In this document: piece by piece, positions 1 through 9,058 of the stretch
How positions within the stretch are numbered: position 1 is the stretch's first letter
How the letters are laid out: each line of letters begins with the position of its first letter
NCBI GenBank assembly: GCA_028712695.1
Contig: JAQTQZ010000012.1
Span: 1 to 64,000 of the forward strand
Source of the DNA: Methylovulum sp.
GTDB lineage: Bacteria; Pseudomonadota; Gammaproteobacteria; Methylococcales; Methylomonadaceae
Direction: 5' to 3'
Length of the DNA stretch: 64,000 nucleotides
The notes under the pieces: generated by a model
The model's input: only the letters and a program-made list of their open reading frames with translations
Databases searched by the model: none
What the model was told of the DNA's origin: nothing
Translations under genes and position numbers: made by a program

Positions 1-28
1 AAGGGCGGTTTGAATAAGGAGTTTGATC

Positions 29-2194
29 ATGAACACGCTGTTTAACGGTAGGCCGCTTAAATGCTTGTTTTGGGCATTCCTGCTGGTTTTAGGGATAAAC
101 GGGCGGGCCGATGCGGGTTTGACGGATAGTTTGGTGGGGCATTATACCTTCCCCACCAGCGAAACCCTCCCCCTTTACCAAAGAGTCCAGTCGTCCCACG
201 TGGTGCTTTTCCTGCATGGCATGAATTCAACTGCCGAAACCTGGAATGATGCCGCCAGCCAATATTACGAAGGCATTTGTGCGGACATTTTTAACGGTAG
301 ATCCCACGTTGCCGCTAAGGCCAACGCACAAAACAGTTATTGCTACCGTGTCAATTTTGGCGCTTACGATGCCACCAGCACCAACAAAGGTTTGGAAAAT
401 GCGTGGGATTATGCCCAGGCGCTAGGCGCCACTTCGGGCGATTTTTCCACCTTTAACCAACTGGGCGCAGAAGTCAATAAGGCCATCAACGCCATTAAAA
501 GGCAATTGCCCAATCCGCAAATTTTATTCGTCGCGCACAGCCGTGGTGGTTTGGCGGCCCGCGCCTTTTTACAACAGCCCGCCTATAGCCAAAACAAAGC
601 CAATGTAGTCGGCTTGATCACCACAGGAACGCCGCATAAAGGCTCACGTTTAGGGCGCATTTACAAGTACATGGTGGCCGACATGATGAACGCTGACGGC
701 TCGCGAAAAACGGATGCGGATTCGGTCAACGATTGGCATGTCGTAGGTTTTTTAAATGGTTCGGAAGAATCGTTTTTTTTCACAAACCCAACCCCGTTGG
801 ATGCACGGCGCCCTGTCATTGATTATTTGGCGGACAACAACGCGTTGATAAAAAAACTCAACAAAAACCAGTCCGCCTTACCCGCGATTAAATACGGTGC
901 GATTTCTTACGCGAATGTGGATTTAGGCCAATTAGGCTTGCTTTATCAATTGTTTGCCGGATCAGGCGCAGATATTTTCCCTAAATTATCAACGCCAGCC
1001 GAAATTGCCATTAAAGGCCACTCTGCAGACGGTAACCCAAAACCTTCAAGCGACTATATGGGTGATGGCATTGTCACCGTGCAAAGCCAAGAAGCGCTTG
1101 CCGCCAATGCCAAAAAGAAAAGATACACCCCTTTTTTCCATATTTATCATACTGACGAACCCAAACAAACGGCTGACATCGCCGACATGACTTGCAGACT
1201 GGGTTTTGCCTGGCTGACAAGTTGCCCTTTGGCGGCGCAAACAGCAACCGCCCAATCAGCACAGAGACCCTCAACAGCCACCGAAGCCATCCCATACGAT
1301 TACGATGCGCTAACGGCTTTGCCGATTACGCAACTCTGGCAAGACTGGTTGGCCGTGGTGATCGATGACAACCACGCCAATTCCCGTGCACAACTTGCCA
1401 CCGCATTGGGCATCAAATTACGCAGCAACGACGATACCGCACTCTATGCCAACATCAAACAACGCTTGTTGGACACTAACGCAGCCCCATTGGAACGGGT
1501 GCGATTGGCGCACTTGCTTGCTGAAATTGCCACGCCGCCCGCCTTGGCCTTACTGACTGACGCTTTTTTAACCAACGGCTTGCAATCCATTAATGATTGC
1601 AAACCGTGTAGTACGGCATTAAGCCGCGCGATTTTAACTGTCGCCGGTTCTTTACCCGAACAACCGCGCCGTACTGGCTTATCCGCCGTATTGGAAAACG
1701 CCTGGTTGTCATCAAAGCAACAGCACGCCGACACCTTAGCCTTGTCGCTGGCGAAATTAGGCACTCCGCACGGCGTGGGACTGCTATTGGCGGCAGTTGA
1801 AAAAACTGGCGCAACATTGCCATCGGCCCAGGAAAAAACCTTAAACCCTGCGCAAAAACAGGCGATAGCGGCGTTCAAGGCAATGGACGCAATCATCAAC
1901 CCAGACAGTGAACGTGTTTTGGAATCGGCATTTATGAGCCACCACGCCAATGAAGCCGTCTTTATCGCGGCGGGTACAGGTTTGGCAAATTTAGGGCGTG
2001 CTGATGCCGCGCAATTGGTTTTACAACGTCCCAATGAGTTGCCTGATAGCGCACTGCTGGTCGGCCAACGCTGGTTAAGCCGATTGTCAGGAAAAATCAA
2101 TAAAACAACGCTGCGGCACATGAACAAAGCAATCGGCTTGCCTAACCAACCGTTATTGCGCCAACAAATGCAGGATATGGTAGAAGAACGGTGA
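29..2194 (+). CDS. secreted lipase-like alpha/beta hydrolase with helical-repeat C-terminus
   Basis: The 721-residue protein opens with a Sec-type signal peptide (about residues 1-28, hydrophobic core FWAFLLVLG). Residues 50-400 look like an alpha/beta hydrolase of the PGAP1/lipase type: an oxyanion-type LFLHGMN strand and a nucleophile elbow AHSRGG with the serine near residue 171. The last 300 residues are alanine/leucine-rich helices resembling HEAT-type repeats, which may bind a partner or substrate. The ATG at 29 is preferred to the TTG at 23 because AAGGAG sits 7 bases ahead of it. A secreted or periplasmic esterase or lipase is likely. The substrate is unknown and the catalytic acid and histidine were not assigned with confidence. 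Confidence 0.7.
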   Translation: MNTLFNGRPLKCLFWAFLLVLGINGRADAGLTDSLVGHYTFPTSETLPLYQRVQSSHVVLFLHGMNSTAETWNDAASQYYEGICADIFNGRSHVAAKANAQNSYCYRVNFGAYDATSTNKGLENAWDYAQALGATSGDFSTFNQLGAEVNKAINAIKRQLPNPQILFVAHSRGGLAARAFLQQPAYSQNKANVVGLITTGTPHKGSRLGRIYKYMVADMMNADGSRKTDADSVNDWHVVGFLNGSEESFFFTNPTPLDARRPVIDYLADNNALIKKLNKNQSALPAIKYGAISYANVDLGQLGLLYQLFAGSGADIFPKLSTPAEIAIKGHSADGNPKPSSDYMGDGIVTVQSQEALAANAKKKRYTPFFHIYHTDEPKQTADIADMTCRLGFAWLTSCPLAAQTATAQSAQRPSTATEAIPYDYDALTALPITQLWQDWLAVVIDDNHANSRAQLATALGIKLRSNDDTALYANIKQRLLDTNAAPLERVRLAHLLAEIATPPALALLTDAFLTNGLQSINDCKPCSTALSRAILTVAGSLPEQPRRTGLSAVLENAWLSSKQQHADTLALSLAKLGTPHGVGLLLAAVEKTGATLPSAQEKTLNPAQKQAIAAFKAMDAIINPDSERVLESAFMSHHANEAVFIAAGTGLANLGRADAAQLVLQRPNELPDSALLVGQRWLSRLSGKINKTTLRHMNKAIGLPNQPLLRQQMQDMVEER

Positions 2195-2270
2195 CTAATA
2201 GTTGCAAAACAGCCTGAAGCACCAAGACTGACAATTTTTTAATTTTTCCGCTGATTTATTATCGTTACGT

Positions 2271-2999
2271 ATGCGTATTTCAAGACTCTACACCCCAATC
2301 CCACTAACCCAAGGCCAACCTATCGAGCTGGATGACGACAGCGGGCATTATGTCCGCACCGTTTTACGGCTAAAAAAAGACGATGCCATTATTTTGTTTA
2401 ATGGTGATGGCGGCGACTACCATTGTATGGTTGATGAAGTCAGCCGCAAGACAGTGCGCATCGCCGTCGAACAACGTCAGGAACGCAGTGTGGAATCGCC
2501 GTTGCAGGTTACCTTGGGCTTGGGCATTTCGCGCGGCGACCGGATGGATTTGTCGGTGCAAAAGGCGGTGGAATTGGGTGTCAACCATATCACGCCGCTA
2601 TTGACCGAACGGTGTGTGGTGCAGTTTAAAGGCGAAAAAAAACCGCAACGCTTACTGCATTGGCAAAAAATCGTCCAACACGCCGCCGAACAAAGCGGAC
2701 GGACGGTATTGCCTAAGCTGATCGAAATTGAGTCGCTGCAAAACTGGGTGACCCGGCAACAAGGCTTGAAAGTGTTCCTCGACCCTTACGCGCAAACATC
2801 ATTAGCGCAACTGCAACCTGATGATATGAAAGTGACTTTATTGACTGGCCCGGAAGGCGGTTTTGCCGACCATGAGCGTGACCTAGCCAAAGCCGCCGGA
2901 TTTATTCCAGTGCGTTTAGGCAGCCGCATTTTAAGGACAGAGACCGCCTCGCTGGCGGCATTGGCGGCAGTGCAAATGTTATGGGGGGATTTTAACTGA
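2271..2999 (+). CDS. rsmE: 16S rRNA m3U1498 methyltransferase
   Basis: The 242-residue product matches the RsmE family in length and motifs. The C-terminal SPOUT knot reads LTGPEGGFADHE followed by RLGSRILRTETASLAAL, the SAM-binding region of this family. The N-terminal 70 residues fit the PUA-like RNA-binding domain (GHYVRTVLRLKKDD). RsmE methylates N3 of U1498 in 16S rRNA using SAM. The stop codon overlaps the ATG of the next gene (TGATG), suggesting translational coupling. No strong ribosome binding site is visible. Confidence 0.93.
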   Translation: MRISRLYTPIPLTQGQPIELDDDSGHYVRTVLRLKKDDAIILFNGDGGDYHCMVDEVSRKTVRIAVEQRQERSVESPLQVTLGLGISRGDRMDLSVQKAVELGVNHITPLLTERCVVQFKGEKKPQRLLHWQKIVQHAAEQSGRTVLPKLIEIESLQNWVTRQQGLKVFLDPYAQTSLAQLQPDDMKVTLLTGPEGGFADHERDLAKAAGFIPVRLGSRILRTETASLAALAAVQMLWGDFN

Positions 3000-3871
3000 T
3001 GCGCATTCTGGTTTATGGCAGTGTCCCTTTTTTGGTCTTGCTGGTTGCCGCTGCGCTGGCCTGTTTTATTGGCTATTTTGTGGCCTTGGGTTTTGAAAAC
3101 CTGCCGCTACATAGCCTCATCAGCCGGATAACCCAATTATTGTTGGTGCTAAGCATTTTTCCCGCCATGCGCTATCTGCACTTGACCCGACAGGATTTGG
3201 GCTTTGCCGATAGGCCGGTCTTTTTAAAACAGTTATTACAAGGATTCGCGCTGGGTTTTGTTACGTTAATACCCGTCTTTATCGCCTTGTACGCGCTAGG
3301 CGTCACAGTGTTTGATGAGGGCAAGGTTTGGACGGCGGGAGGGCTTGCGGGCAAGCTCAGCGTTAGCCTGTTGCTGGCCTTGCTGATCTCGCTGATTGAA
3401 GAGCCGCTGTTTCGCGGCGTGCTGTTAAGCGGCTTACGGAAAAAAATGTCGGTTATGGCGGCTATTGCCCTGAGTGCCGGTTATTATGCCGCCCTGCATT
3501 TTTTAACCAGCAAAACCCAGATACCGGCTTCGGAACTTAATCTCTTCAGCGGCTTTACTTTGCTGGGTGCAGCGTTTGCCAACCTGTTCAGCCCGACGGT
3601 CACCTCGGCATTTTTTGCCCTCGTCATGGTCGGTGTTTTTCTAGGGCTGGTCAGGACGCAAATCAACACCAGCTTGGGCGTGTGTATCGGTTGCCATACG
3701 GCATGGGTATGGCAAATCAAGATGAGCAAAGACCTGTTTAATACCGATACAAACTCGGCTTATGTGTATTTGGTCAGCTCATACGATGGCGTTATCGGCC
3801 CGTTGGTGACCGGCTGGTTGTTGCTGGCGATTTTGGGGTATGTGGGGTATAGGAAAGTGGCTGGACAGTAG
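2999..3871 (+). CDS. CPBP-family intramembrane metalloprotease
   Basis: This is a 290-residue polytopic membrane protein. It carries the three conserved CPBP (Abi/CAAX-like) motifs: the glutamate pair with arginine IEEPLFRGVL (about residue 138), a histidine in YAALHFL (about 163) and a second histidine in CIGCHTAWVW (about 233). These residues form the metal/catalytic site of intramembrane glutamic/metalloproteases related to Rce1. The start ATG overlaps the rsmE stop by one base, so the pair is probably co-transcribed. The substrate cannot be told from sequence. Confidence 0.85.
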   Translation: MRILVYGSVPFLVLLVAAALACFIGYFVALGFENLPLHSLISRITQLLLVLSIFPAMRYLHLTRQDLGFADRPVFLKQLLQGFALGFVTLIPVFIALYALGVTVFDEGKVWTAGGLAGKLSVSLLLALLISLIEEPLFRGVLLSGLRKKMSVMAAIALSAGYYAALHFLTSKTQIPASELNLFSGFTLLGAAFANLFSPTVTSAFFALVMVGVFLGLVRTQINTSLGVCIGCHTAWVWQIKMSKDLFNTDTNSAYVYLVSSYDGVIGPLVTGWLLLAILGYVGYRKVAGQ

Positions 3872-3892
3872 GGTAGAACACAGGTGGGTACT

Positions 3893-3993
3893 GGTTCCCA
3901 AGCTCCAGCTTGGGAACCTAAAAAGCTCTAGCTTCGAGAATTCTGGAATCTAGAGCTTCCTAGACAGCATTCCCAAGCCGGAGCTTGGGAACG
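3893..3993. repeat. dispersed palindromic repeat, copy 1
   Basis: Two palindromic units of the form GTTCCCAAGCTCCAGCTTGG bracket a central block with AAGCTCTAGCTTC-like palindromes. The right unit ends GCTTGGGAACG. The same architecture recurs at 17464-17580, and a truncated piece lies at 61346-61359. The element lies between two converging genes and could fold into several hairpins in RNA. It encodes nothing visible. Confidence 0.8.
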
Positions 3994-4035
3994 GGCTTCA
4001 TAAGGGTTTGTTCAACTGTTTATTCAACCAACGCC

Positions 4036-5937
4036 TCAATGCAGCTTCGCCAACAAAGCAGGATCAATCCGGCAACCACCCACTTCAGGATGATCCAGCA
4101 CATCCTGTTCAAAATCCCGGTAAGCGGGCGATTGGAACGCGATACGGTTAATTTTGCCGCCAGAGAATTCAAATTCCATAGCCCCACCTTTGGCGCGTGG
4201 GCTGCCTGCTTGCGTGGTGAACAACAAAATGCCGATATTGCCAGCCTGTTGCCCTGGCAACACCCGCGCGCAGCTCAGTTCATTGAACGCCAACCCAGAA
4301 AAGACTTGGACTAACTGCCGCGCATTGACAATCAGCCCTTCACCGGGGATTGGGGCAAGCGCTACGGGAACCGATGCAGCGGGCGTAACGGGAGCCGGTG
4401 CTGCAGGCGCATCTTGGCTAATTGGCGCTGTTTGGGGAAGAGGCGCAACAGGTGCAGGCTCAGGCTGCAACAGTTTTTCCAGACCGAAATCGCCCAAGTG
4501 GTTTTGTAGCAATACCGTGCCGTCGCCGTTTTTCGCCGTGTTCAACAAAGGGAAAATTTGGCTTTCCATTTCTGTCTTGTTAGGGTTTTTAAGCACTGCA
4601 ACCAGCTGCCGTTCGATTGATTTAAGCGGCATAAAAAACTGTTCTTTTTTCTGGCTAGTATTGCCCATTTGTTCCCAATCGGCATCTGTATTGACCGGCA
4701 AGCCCATCACTTTCATCACCGCGTAATCTTCAACGGCAAGACAGTCAGAAAAGTTTTTGCTGCGGTAATTTTTCAGCGTCTTCGCGCTAAGTTCATCATT
4801 CAAGGCTCTCTGGGCAGGTAGATTGTAGTTTTTCCAATCACTGTTATTAGCCAGAAAATAATAAATAAACGCATTGCGGTCGAATTTGTTAAAGCCTAAA
4901 TCCTTCAAGACCAACTTCAATTTATGGCAATTAGTTTGCACATCGTTGTAGCTAGTCCAATCCGGTTTTAAATTGGGTTTTTCAGGATGTTTTGACTGCT
5001 CGATCAGTTGCTGCAAATTAATATCGCCCGTTGCTGATTTTATCGGCGAGTAGCTGATTTCACCCAGTGACAAATCACGCGCATCAGGAACGCCGTTCGC
5101 TTGGGTTTTAAGCAATAACGACGGGGTTATCTCCGGATAAACCCTTAACTCTCCTAGTGGTTTAGGATCTGAAGCCATAATATTGATACCGCCTTCAGCG
5201 ACGGCATAAACCTTAAACGCCGTTTCATTCAACAGGCCGTTTTTTTCCGAATAGCTGACCATCGCCGGCAATGAATGGGACTCCGTGCTGTGGGTGGCGG
5301 AAGGCGCTGTGGTTTGGGCCTCAGGGTTTTTGTTTAGCCATTGGCCGGCAAATTGCCCCATCACGGCAACGCCCATGCCCACGCCGGTAAAGGCCAACAA
5401 ACTGCTGGCCGCTGTGGCCTTGTTGACTATCCCTGCGACATCCACATCGCTATTGGCATTGGAATAAAAGCTGTAATCGACTTGGGTTTCCTTGCCTGAA
5501 TCCAGCCGCATCCAAGGGGTCAAACTAAGCTTTTTAGTGTCAAACTTAAAGTTGCATTGCCCCGCCGCAGTCTGGTACGAAAACCCAGCGGCTTCATTGG
5601 TGAATTTAAGACTGTCATTACGGACATTGAAAATAAGCGCAGAAGATGAATCGTTTTTGCCATAAGACGGCACGATACTGTCACAGCCGCTTTTTAAGGT
5701 GCTGTCACCGTTAAAATCAAATTCGGAAATCAGCCGCACATAATAATCGTCACCATCAATAGCCGAAAAACCAGGCAAAGCTCGGAACGGACGCCCTTTG
5801 GTCGATTGCGCGGACTGGGGGTCATTAGTGCCAGCGGTTGGGTAATCGATGGCGACTTGTCGGGTTTGTGCACACCCTGCCAACACCAAACTGAGCAAGA
5901 AATTAAATTTCAAAGACGGGTTATACCGGATCAACAT
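4036..5937 (-). CDS. large outer-membrane-type lipoprotein of unknown function
   Basis: The 633-residue protein begins with a lipoprotein signal peptide and lipobox LVLAGC (cysteine 22). Residues 170-200 form a glycine/alanine-rich hydrophobic stretch (AASSLLAFTGVGMGVAVMG) that could be a membrane hairpin. Residues 500-540 are a proline/alanine-rich linker (PAAPAPVTPAASVPVALAP), followed by a compact C-terminal domain of about 95 residues. I do not recognise the family. The architecture suggests a cell-envelope-anchored protein with a periplasmic C-terminal module. It appears monocistronic. Confidence 0.6.
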   Translation of the reverse strand: MLIRYNPSLKFNFLLSLVLAGCAQTRQVAIDYPTAGTNDPQSAQSTKGRPFRALPGFSAIDGDDYYVRLISEFDFNGDSTLKSGCDSIVPSYGKNDSSSALIFNVRNDSLKFTNEAAGFSYQTAAGQCNFKFDTKKLSLTPWMRLDSGKETQVDYSFYSNANSDVDVAGIVNKATAASSLLAFTGVGMGVAVMGQFAGQWLNKNPEAQTTAPSATHSTESHSLPAMVSYSEKNGLLNETAFKVYAVAEGGINIMASDPKPLGELRVYPEITPSLLLKTQANGVPDARDLSLGEISYSPIKSATGDINLQQLIEQSKHPEKPNLKPDWTSYNDVQTNCHKLKLVLKDLGFNKFDRNAFIYYFLANNSDWKNYNLPAQRALNDELSAKTLKNYRSKNFSDCLAVEDYAVMKVMGLPVNTDADWEQMGNTSQKKEQFFMPLKSIERQLVAVLKNPNKTEMESQIFPLLNTAKNGDGTVLLQNHLGDFGLEKLLQPEPAPVAPLPQTAPISQDAPAAPAPVTPAASVPVALAPIPGEGLIVNARQLVQVFSGLAFNELSCARVLPGQQAGNIGILLFTTQAGSPRAKGGAMEFEFSGGKINRIAFQSPAYRDFEQDVLDHPEVGGCRIDPALLAKLH

Positions 5938-6550
5938 GTTTTAAACCTTGTGCCATAAGTCATACGGGGAATCTAACTGGAAAAAGGAGAAAATCATAGA
6001 GCGTTGCCGGATGGCTGTCATGTTTTATTTTTTGCAGATGTGTGGCTATCACCAGCCGATGGAGGTTGGTCTACAACAGTCAGGATTAACGGCTACCGAA
6101 GTCATTTCCCCGCGCTGGCCGCTTAGGTGTTAAAAACTTGGGATACCTCCTTAACCAAACACCAAAAGCCCAACACATTGGGCTGTTTTTACCCAGAAAA
6201 GCTGTGGGGCCAATAGGGTGCCAATAGCGGATAGCCCAGTAAACCGACACCGAAGAGTCTGATATAAAACCTAGCAACCGCGTGGTTTGAGTAAATCAGG
6301 GAAGTGGATATTAACGTGAAAGCAAGGCGTTTTTTTCATGGGCAACGTCACTAAAAGTTGATTGGGATAAGCTTTAATGAGGGGCAAATCCCACATAATC
6401 CAATCACCTTGTAACCGTTGGCTTTTTAACTCAAATTCGGCACCGCCGAAAGGTTGTCAGACGATATTTTAGGCTTGGGAGGTGTCTTAAAAGCGCCTGA
6501 ATAAGCCCTTCAAGCATTGCGCGCGAAGGGCTTATTGCCATCATAAAGCG
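5938..6550. other. 613-bp intergenic stretch with two terminator-like hairpins, no gene seen
   Basis: No convincing coding region is visible on either strand; the short open frames are unrelated to anything recognised. A hairpin AGCCCAA-CACA-TTGGGCT followed by GTTTTT lies at 6167-6189 and reads as a plus-strand terminator, although no plus-strand gene precedes it. A 12-bp perfect stem (AATAAGCCCTTC / GAAGGGCTTATT) at 6500-6536 lies just beyond the stop of the Nif11 gene and probably ends the nif accessory operon. An untranslated RNA in 5950-6190 is possible but not demonstrated. Confidence 0.5.
6500..6536 (-). terminator. hairpin downstream of the nif accessory operon
   Basis: A perfect 12-bp inverted repeat, AATAAGCCCTTC and GAAGGGCTTATT with a 13-base loop, sits 14 bases beyond the Nif11 stop codon. 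On the minus strand the stem is not followed by a long uridine run, so it may stabilise the 3' end rather than act as a classical intrinsic terminator. Confidence 0.55.
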
Positions 6551-6769
6551 TTAAACGCGCAATAATGCCTTTGCCATCCGTTCGGACAACTGCTCTTCAG
6601 TAAATTGCGGTTCATTAGGTGGGTACAGTTCCACCTCATCCAGCTCAAAGTTGTATTCTTTGCCTAAGCTAATCAGTTCCCTGATTTTCTGTACAGCCAA
6701 CAACTTCTCTTTGAGTTCTGGGTCTGCTTTTGCTTGCTCAGAAAACGCTTTTATCTGGGCGATTGACAT
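6551..6769 (-). CDS. Nif11 family protein
   Basis: A 72-residue protein with the Nif11 pattern: MSIAQIKAFSEQAKADPELK, then a short helix and a hydrophobic core (AKEYNFEL-type GKEYNFELDEVE). I chose the ATG at 6769, not the upstream one at 6811, because AAAGGAG lies 8 bases before it. Nif11 proteins were named from nitrogen fixation clusters, and the same fold serves as leader peptide for some modified peptides. Here there is no modifying enzyme nearby and no Gly-Gly core, so a nif-linked role of unknown nature is more likely. It is the last gene of the nif accessory run. Confidence 0.75.
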   Translation of the reverse strand: MSIAQIKAFSEQAKADPELKEKLLAVQKIRELISLGKEYNFELDEVELYPPNEPQFTEEQLSERMAKALLRV

Positions 6770-6836
6770 AATGTTGCTCCTTTTGTTGATAATGCTTTGC
6801 TTGGTATGCAAAGCGGTTGATGAAAATTAACAGTGG

Positions 6837-7799
6837 TTAGACGTTATACGGCGCCTGTATCCAGTCGTTCAAGACCACCGCATCACGTTCGGCGAGATAA
6901 GAAAAATCCCCGCTAATATCCTTGAACACGGCAACGCCGCAATGCGGCGACACCAGCTTACCTTTGAGCATGTAAAAAAACCATGCAAACGGATAGCCCG
7001 CCTGCCGATCAAAACGGGTAAGCAGGTTATGCAATGACAAGCCTTTTTTACCTTGCAGCTCATCCAGTTGCGGCAAGTTTTTGATTTGGGTGTTGATGAG
7101 CTCCACGTTGATCTGTTGCTCACCAAACCGCCCGGTATGCCGGAATGGGCGCACAATCCAATCATCGGACAAAATCGCCTGCTGTCCGGCATTGCTGCGG
7201 TTCCAGTCATCCATAAACCGTTGTACTGGATGCGGATCAAGATGGTATTTGTTGATTTCGTCCATAAACACCGCGACATCTGTTTTACGGCGATAAACAT
7301 AGCGTGCCGTACCAATGCCGAAGGTGTCGATACATTCAGGAATCAACGGGTCGATGAATTCTTCCAGATCTTCCGGTGGATGCTCGGTGCCGACCAGCAA
7401 GCGATCAGACACTTCGCGGATTTTGTCGATGTCCAATTGGATAAAATCCGCCGCTTTACGGCCTGTCTGGATCACAAAATACAAGGTGTTGCCCGTTTGC
7501 CGCGTGGCTATGAGTTGTTGCTCGCGGGTGTGGTCAATCAGGGCTTGCAAGTCTTTGCCACATTCGATAAAGGTGCGCTCCGTCCATTCCACCAAATCAT
7601 TGGCAACACGGTTGCCGTGCGTATCGACGATACCACCCAAGCGATACCATTCGCTGCCTGTCCTAGCCAGCCGCACCGGATAATCCGGCGCTAAGGCTTG
7701 GATTTTTGCCAACAGCAGTTCGTCACTTTGGCCTGGCAAGGTGTTTTTACACAACTTCGCCAATTGTTGTCCATCGAGTTGAAAAGAGTGTTCTGTCAT
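6837..7799 (-). CDS. conserved protein of unknown function linked to nif genes
   Basis: A soluble 320-residue protein with no signal peptide, membrane segment or cysteine cluster. I do not recognise a family motif. It is rich in charged and aromatic residues, with a central acidic patch (EHPPEDLEEFIDP). Its start codon overlaps the stop of the LRV gene by four bases (ATGA), so it is translationally coupled to an iron-sulfur protein in the nif cluster. Position argues for a role in nitrogenase maturation, electron supply or protection. That is inference from context only. Confidence 0.6.
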   Translation of the reverse strand: MTEHSFQLDGQQLAKLCKNTLPGQSDELLLAKIQALAPDYPVRLARTGSEWYRLGGIVDTHGNRVANDLVEWTERTFIECGKDLQALIDHTREQQLIATRQTGNTLYFVIQTGRKAADFIQLDIDKIREVSDRLLVGTEHPPEDLEEFIDPLIPECIDTFGIGTARYVYRRKTDVAVFMDEINKYHLDPHPVQRFMDDWNRSNAGQQAILSDDWIVRPFRHTGRFGEQQINVELINTQIKNLPQLDELQGKKGLSLHNLLTRFDRQAGYPFAWFFYMLKGKLVSPHCGVAVFKDISGDFSYLAERDAVVLNDWIQAPYNV

Positions 7800-8578
7800 G
7801 GTGATGCTTCCGGTGTGTTATTGGTTGCCCCCATTCGTCCCAAACCACCTAACCGTTCCTGCACGGCGGCACGCACATCGGGTTCTGGGTCATCAAGCAG
7901 ACTTATTAATGCGTCCAGCCGAACCCGCTGCACGGCAATGTAGCGCACCACCCAATCGGGATCGGTCAATAACATGGCCGCGTCATCAGGATCCATACGT
8001 TCGGCAATGATGCGCCGGACTTCAGGCGCTGAATCCTGCGCCATTAGCGCCAAACTGACTTCAGGCAGGCGCTCGGCAACTACTTTCCGCACCTGCATGT
8101 CAGCGTCGCGGATGAGCCGGAACAGCCGGCCTTGCGGCAAGCGTCTGGCAACCGTGAGGCGCACGATGTAGTCGTGGTCATTCGCCAATTGTTCAAGATG
8201 CTCCAAGCCGATGCGGTCGGCAACCGTCATGCGCACTTCCCGGTCTTTGTCATTGATAAGCGCCTGTAGCTGTGACGGCGGCAAACGGTAGGCGACAGCA
8301 CGCCTGACCACTTCATCATGGTCATTGACCAGCTCCAGCAACGCTTTTTGCGGCGCGTAACGGACAGCTATCGCCCGTCGCTCCCAAAAACCATCATGCA
8401 GAAAGTGTTCCGCATAAACCGGGTTGACGCGTAAAAAGCGGTCTATCTGCCGCCCGCTTTCAGCAGCGATGCAGGTATCGCCTGGCATGCAACGGCCCAT
8501 CAACAAGGTTTTTCCGCGAAATGGGCACAAACTGCAGTCAGCTATAGGTACGGTGACAGGGCTTTCTCGACCGGACAT
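7796..8578 (-). CDS. lrv: LRV (leucine-rich repeat variant) 4Fe-4S protein
   Basis: The 260-residue protein has an N-terminal cysteine cluster CSLC...GRCMPGDTC (cysteines about 15, 18, 30, 36) followed by eight or so 24-residue helical repeats of the type NDHDEVVRRAVAYRLP. This is the layout of the Azotobacter vinelandii LRV protein, a [4Fe-4S] protein with an alpha/3-10-helix superhelix encoded next to nif genes. Its precise role is not established; a binding scaffold for nitrogenase assembly or electron transfer has been considered. It is preceded by the DUF6129-like gene and coupled to the following gene. Confidence 0.85.
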   Translation of the reverse strand: MSGRESPVTVPIADCSLCPFRGKTLLMGRCMPGDTCIAAESGRQIDRFLRVNPVYAEHFLHDGFWERRAIAVRYAPQKALLELVNDHDEVVRRAVAYRLPPSQLQALINDKDREVRMTVADRIGLEHLEQLANDHDYIVRLTVARRLPQGRLFRLIRDADMQVRKVVAERLPEVSLALMAQDSAPEVRRIIAERMDPDDAAMLLTDPDWVVRYIAVQRVRLDALISLLDDPEPDVRAAVQERLGGLGRMGATNNTPEASP

Positions 8579-8592
8579 GCGTACAGTTCCGC

Positions 8593-8859
8593 TTAATCTG
8601 GGATAATTTCAGCAACGACAATACCAGTCGCCACCTCGTAATCCGTGGTCAGGCATAGGCAATGGTCGCGGCCATCTATCAAATATAAGTTGAATTTTTC
8701 CTGTGCCAACACAGGGTTGTTGTTGGGCAAATCATCATCCATACAATAGGTGAAATGGATGGGCTGATAGTCTTGGCGCAATGCTGAGACTGTGCTGTCA
8801 TCGACACCCAGTTTTTCGATTTTATTGGCAATTTCTTGCACTTGTTCGCTTGTTATCAT
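8593..8859 (-). CDS. DUF6129-like small nif-cluster protein
   Basis: An 88-residue soluble protein from the ATG at 8859, which has GGGAG 5 bases upstream; an in-frame upstream start at 8904 lacks support. The centre reads IHFTYCMDDDLP and FNLYLIDGRDHCLCL, which I associate with the DUF6129 family found in proteobacterial nif clusters. The family assignment is from memory and not checked. Function is unknown. It lies 14 bases ahead of the LRV gene and probably shares its transcript. Confidence 0.6.
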   Translation of the reverse strand: MITSEQVQEIANKIEKLGVDDSTVSALRQDYQPIHFTYCMDDDLPNNNPVLAQEKFNLYLIDGRDHCLCLTTDYEVATGIVVAEIIPD

Positions 8860-9004
8860 CCTAGCTCCCTCTCTTGGGGTGGGCAATGCGACCCTACCCA
8901 CCATCTGTGGATATAAATGCTGGTCAGAAATCTTAACTTAGTTGCTTAGGACTTATCCATTCGCCCTTCGACAAGCCTGGCCTATGAAGGGATAACGCCT
9001 TTAC

Positions 9005-9037
9005 GCTGGTTTCTAAACCTGAAGATTAGAAACCAGC
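9005..9037. repeat. 12-bp perfect hairpin between nifY and the downstream accessory genes
   Basis: The arms GCTGGTTTCTAA and TTAGAAACCAGC are perfectly complementary with a 9-base loop. The hairpin sits just after the nifY stop on the minus strand, within a 200-bp gap. It may act as a partial terminator or mRNA stabiliser that separates nifTfdxY from the distal genes. No thymidine run follows on the minus strand. Confidence 0.6.
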
Positions 9038-9058
9038 CTATCCTAGCATAATCGTCAA

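Noticed and set aside
1444-2127. Long antisense frame opposite the lipase gene (227 codons)
   Set aside because: It mirrors the codon pattern of the sense gene, lacks a ribosome binding site and shows no recognised motif.
5948-6190. Small RNA or short gene ending at the hairpin at 6167-6189
   Set aside because: Only a terminator-like hairpin is visible; no promoter or conserved structure could be supported from the sequence alone.
6551-6769. Nif11 protein as a precursor of a modified peptide
   Set aside because: It lacks a clear Gly-Gly cleavage site and core peptide, and no LanM, radical SAM or other modifying enzyme is nearby. A nif-linked role fits better.
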